A DNA stretch of 6,059 nt from Pseudomonadota bacterium (lineage in GTDB: Bacteria > Pseudomonadota > Gammaproteobacteria > Burkholderiales > Burkholderiaceae_B), in assembly GCA_023423975.1 (NCBI GenBank), contig JAFAEO010000065.1, positions 1 to 6,059 on the forward strand. The letters run 5' to 3'. How positions within the stretch are numbered: position 1 is the stretch's first letter; each line of letters begins with the position of its first letter. Shown here one piece after another: positions 5,741-6,059 of the stretch. Position numbers and translations under genes: made by a program. The notes below the pieces were generated by a model. It searched no databases and was not told where the DNA came from. It saw only the letters and a list, made by a program, of their open reading frames with translations.

Positions 5741-6059
5741 ATAAACCCGAGAGGGCCTAACTGGGCGATTCCTTGACTTTGACCAAGATGCATATGGTCA
5801 TCGCGCCAGTCAAAAAAACTGAATGGCAGCAACCTTCTTCGATCAGGGCCTTGTTGCCCTGGTCATACTCAAGGCTGTGGCACCCAAAACTTTACAGCGG
5901 GTTGTCGATCTGGTTGTGGTGAACGTGGATACACTTGAACGCGCGAGCCGTGCAGCCAACCAGGCACGGAACCTGTGAAACCCACTCCTGCTTCCTAGCC
6001 TGAACCATCACCGTGACCGGCGCAACGGCGGAAATCGGTACCAGCGGGTCCCAAATTTT

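Larger units (their letters stand above)
5298..6059. other. Gene-poor region, less GC-rich than the rest
   Basis: I see no convincing gene in these 760 bases. Base use changes soon after the stop at 5297: A and T rise, stops occur in most frames, and the strong third-position GC of the upstream genes is lost. Two short frames were considered, 5823-5978 on the plus strand (51 aa, MAATFFDQGLVALVILKAV...) and 6059-5892 on the minus strand (55 codons, open at the window edge). Neither has a ribosome site or a family I recognise. No tRNA, CRISPR or clear insertion-sequence end is visible. It may be a decayed mobile element or a long spacer, perhaps with the 3' end of a leftward gene at the edge. 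Confidence 0.5.

Noticed and set aside
5823..5978. A 51-aa plus-strand frame (MAATFFDQGLVALVIL...)
   Set aside because: It reads somewhat like protein (Val/Leu-rich then helical), but it has no ribosome site, its third-position GC is lower than in the real genes here, and I recognise no family. It remains possible as a gene remnant.
5892..6059. A minus-strand frame open at the right edge (55 codons to a TAA)
   Set aside because: It could be the end of a leftward gene, but the peptide (…CIHVHHNQIDNPL) matches nothing I know and its length is within chance.

Overview
The window looks like chromosomal DNA of an alphaproteobacterium of the Rhodobacteraceae type (Paracoccus/Rhodobacter-like). The basis is high GC with strong third-position GC in the coding parts, a VPLPA-CTERM sorting tail, and a small protein of the 'spike base protein, RCAP_Rcc01079' kind, both of which I associate with this family. 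Identifications come from remembered motif patterns; no search was run.

Left edge (1-397): the first 49 codons of a family-4-type glycosyltransferase run leftward off the window. They are separated by an AT-rich divergent intergenic region from a rightward gene (398-1207) for a secreted protein with an N-terminal signal peptide and a C-terminal VPLPA-CTERM tail. Together these suggest the edge of an exopolysaccharide or envelope locus.

Centre (1346-5297): three tightly coupled rightward genes. They are an 86-aa spike-base-like protein, a 314-aa protein made of two copies of an Ig-like module, and a 916-aa right-handed beta-helix protein. The first two overlap by ATGA and the last two by one base (TGATG), so they almost certainly form one translation unit. 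None has a signal peptide. The arrangement resembles a virion receptor-binding spike: a base, a connector and a large beta-helical fibre. In Rhodobacter capsulatus the family founder Rcc01079 (GhsA) and its partner Rcc01080 (GhsB) are head-spike proteins of the gene transfer agent RcGTA, encoded away from the main GTA cluster. This cassette, with no phage head, tail or integrase gene in view and sugar-polymer genes next to it, is the most interesting content. It may be an unlinked GTA or prophage spike module that recognises or trims a surface polysaccharide.

Right edge (5298-6059): about 760 bases without a convincing gene, visibly less GC-rich, with a few inverted repeats. It may be a decayed mobile element or plain intergenic DNA; I could not identify it.
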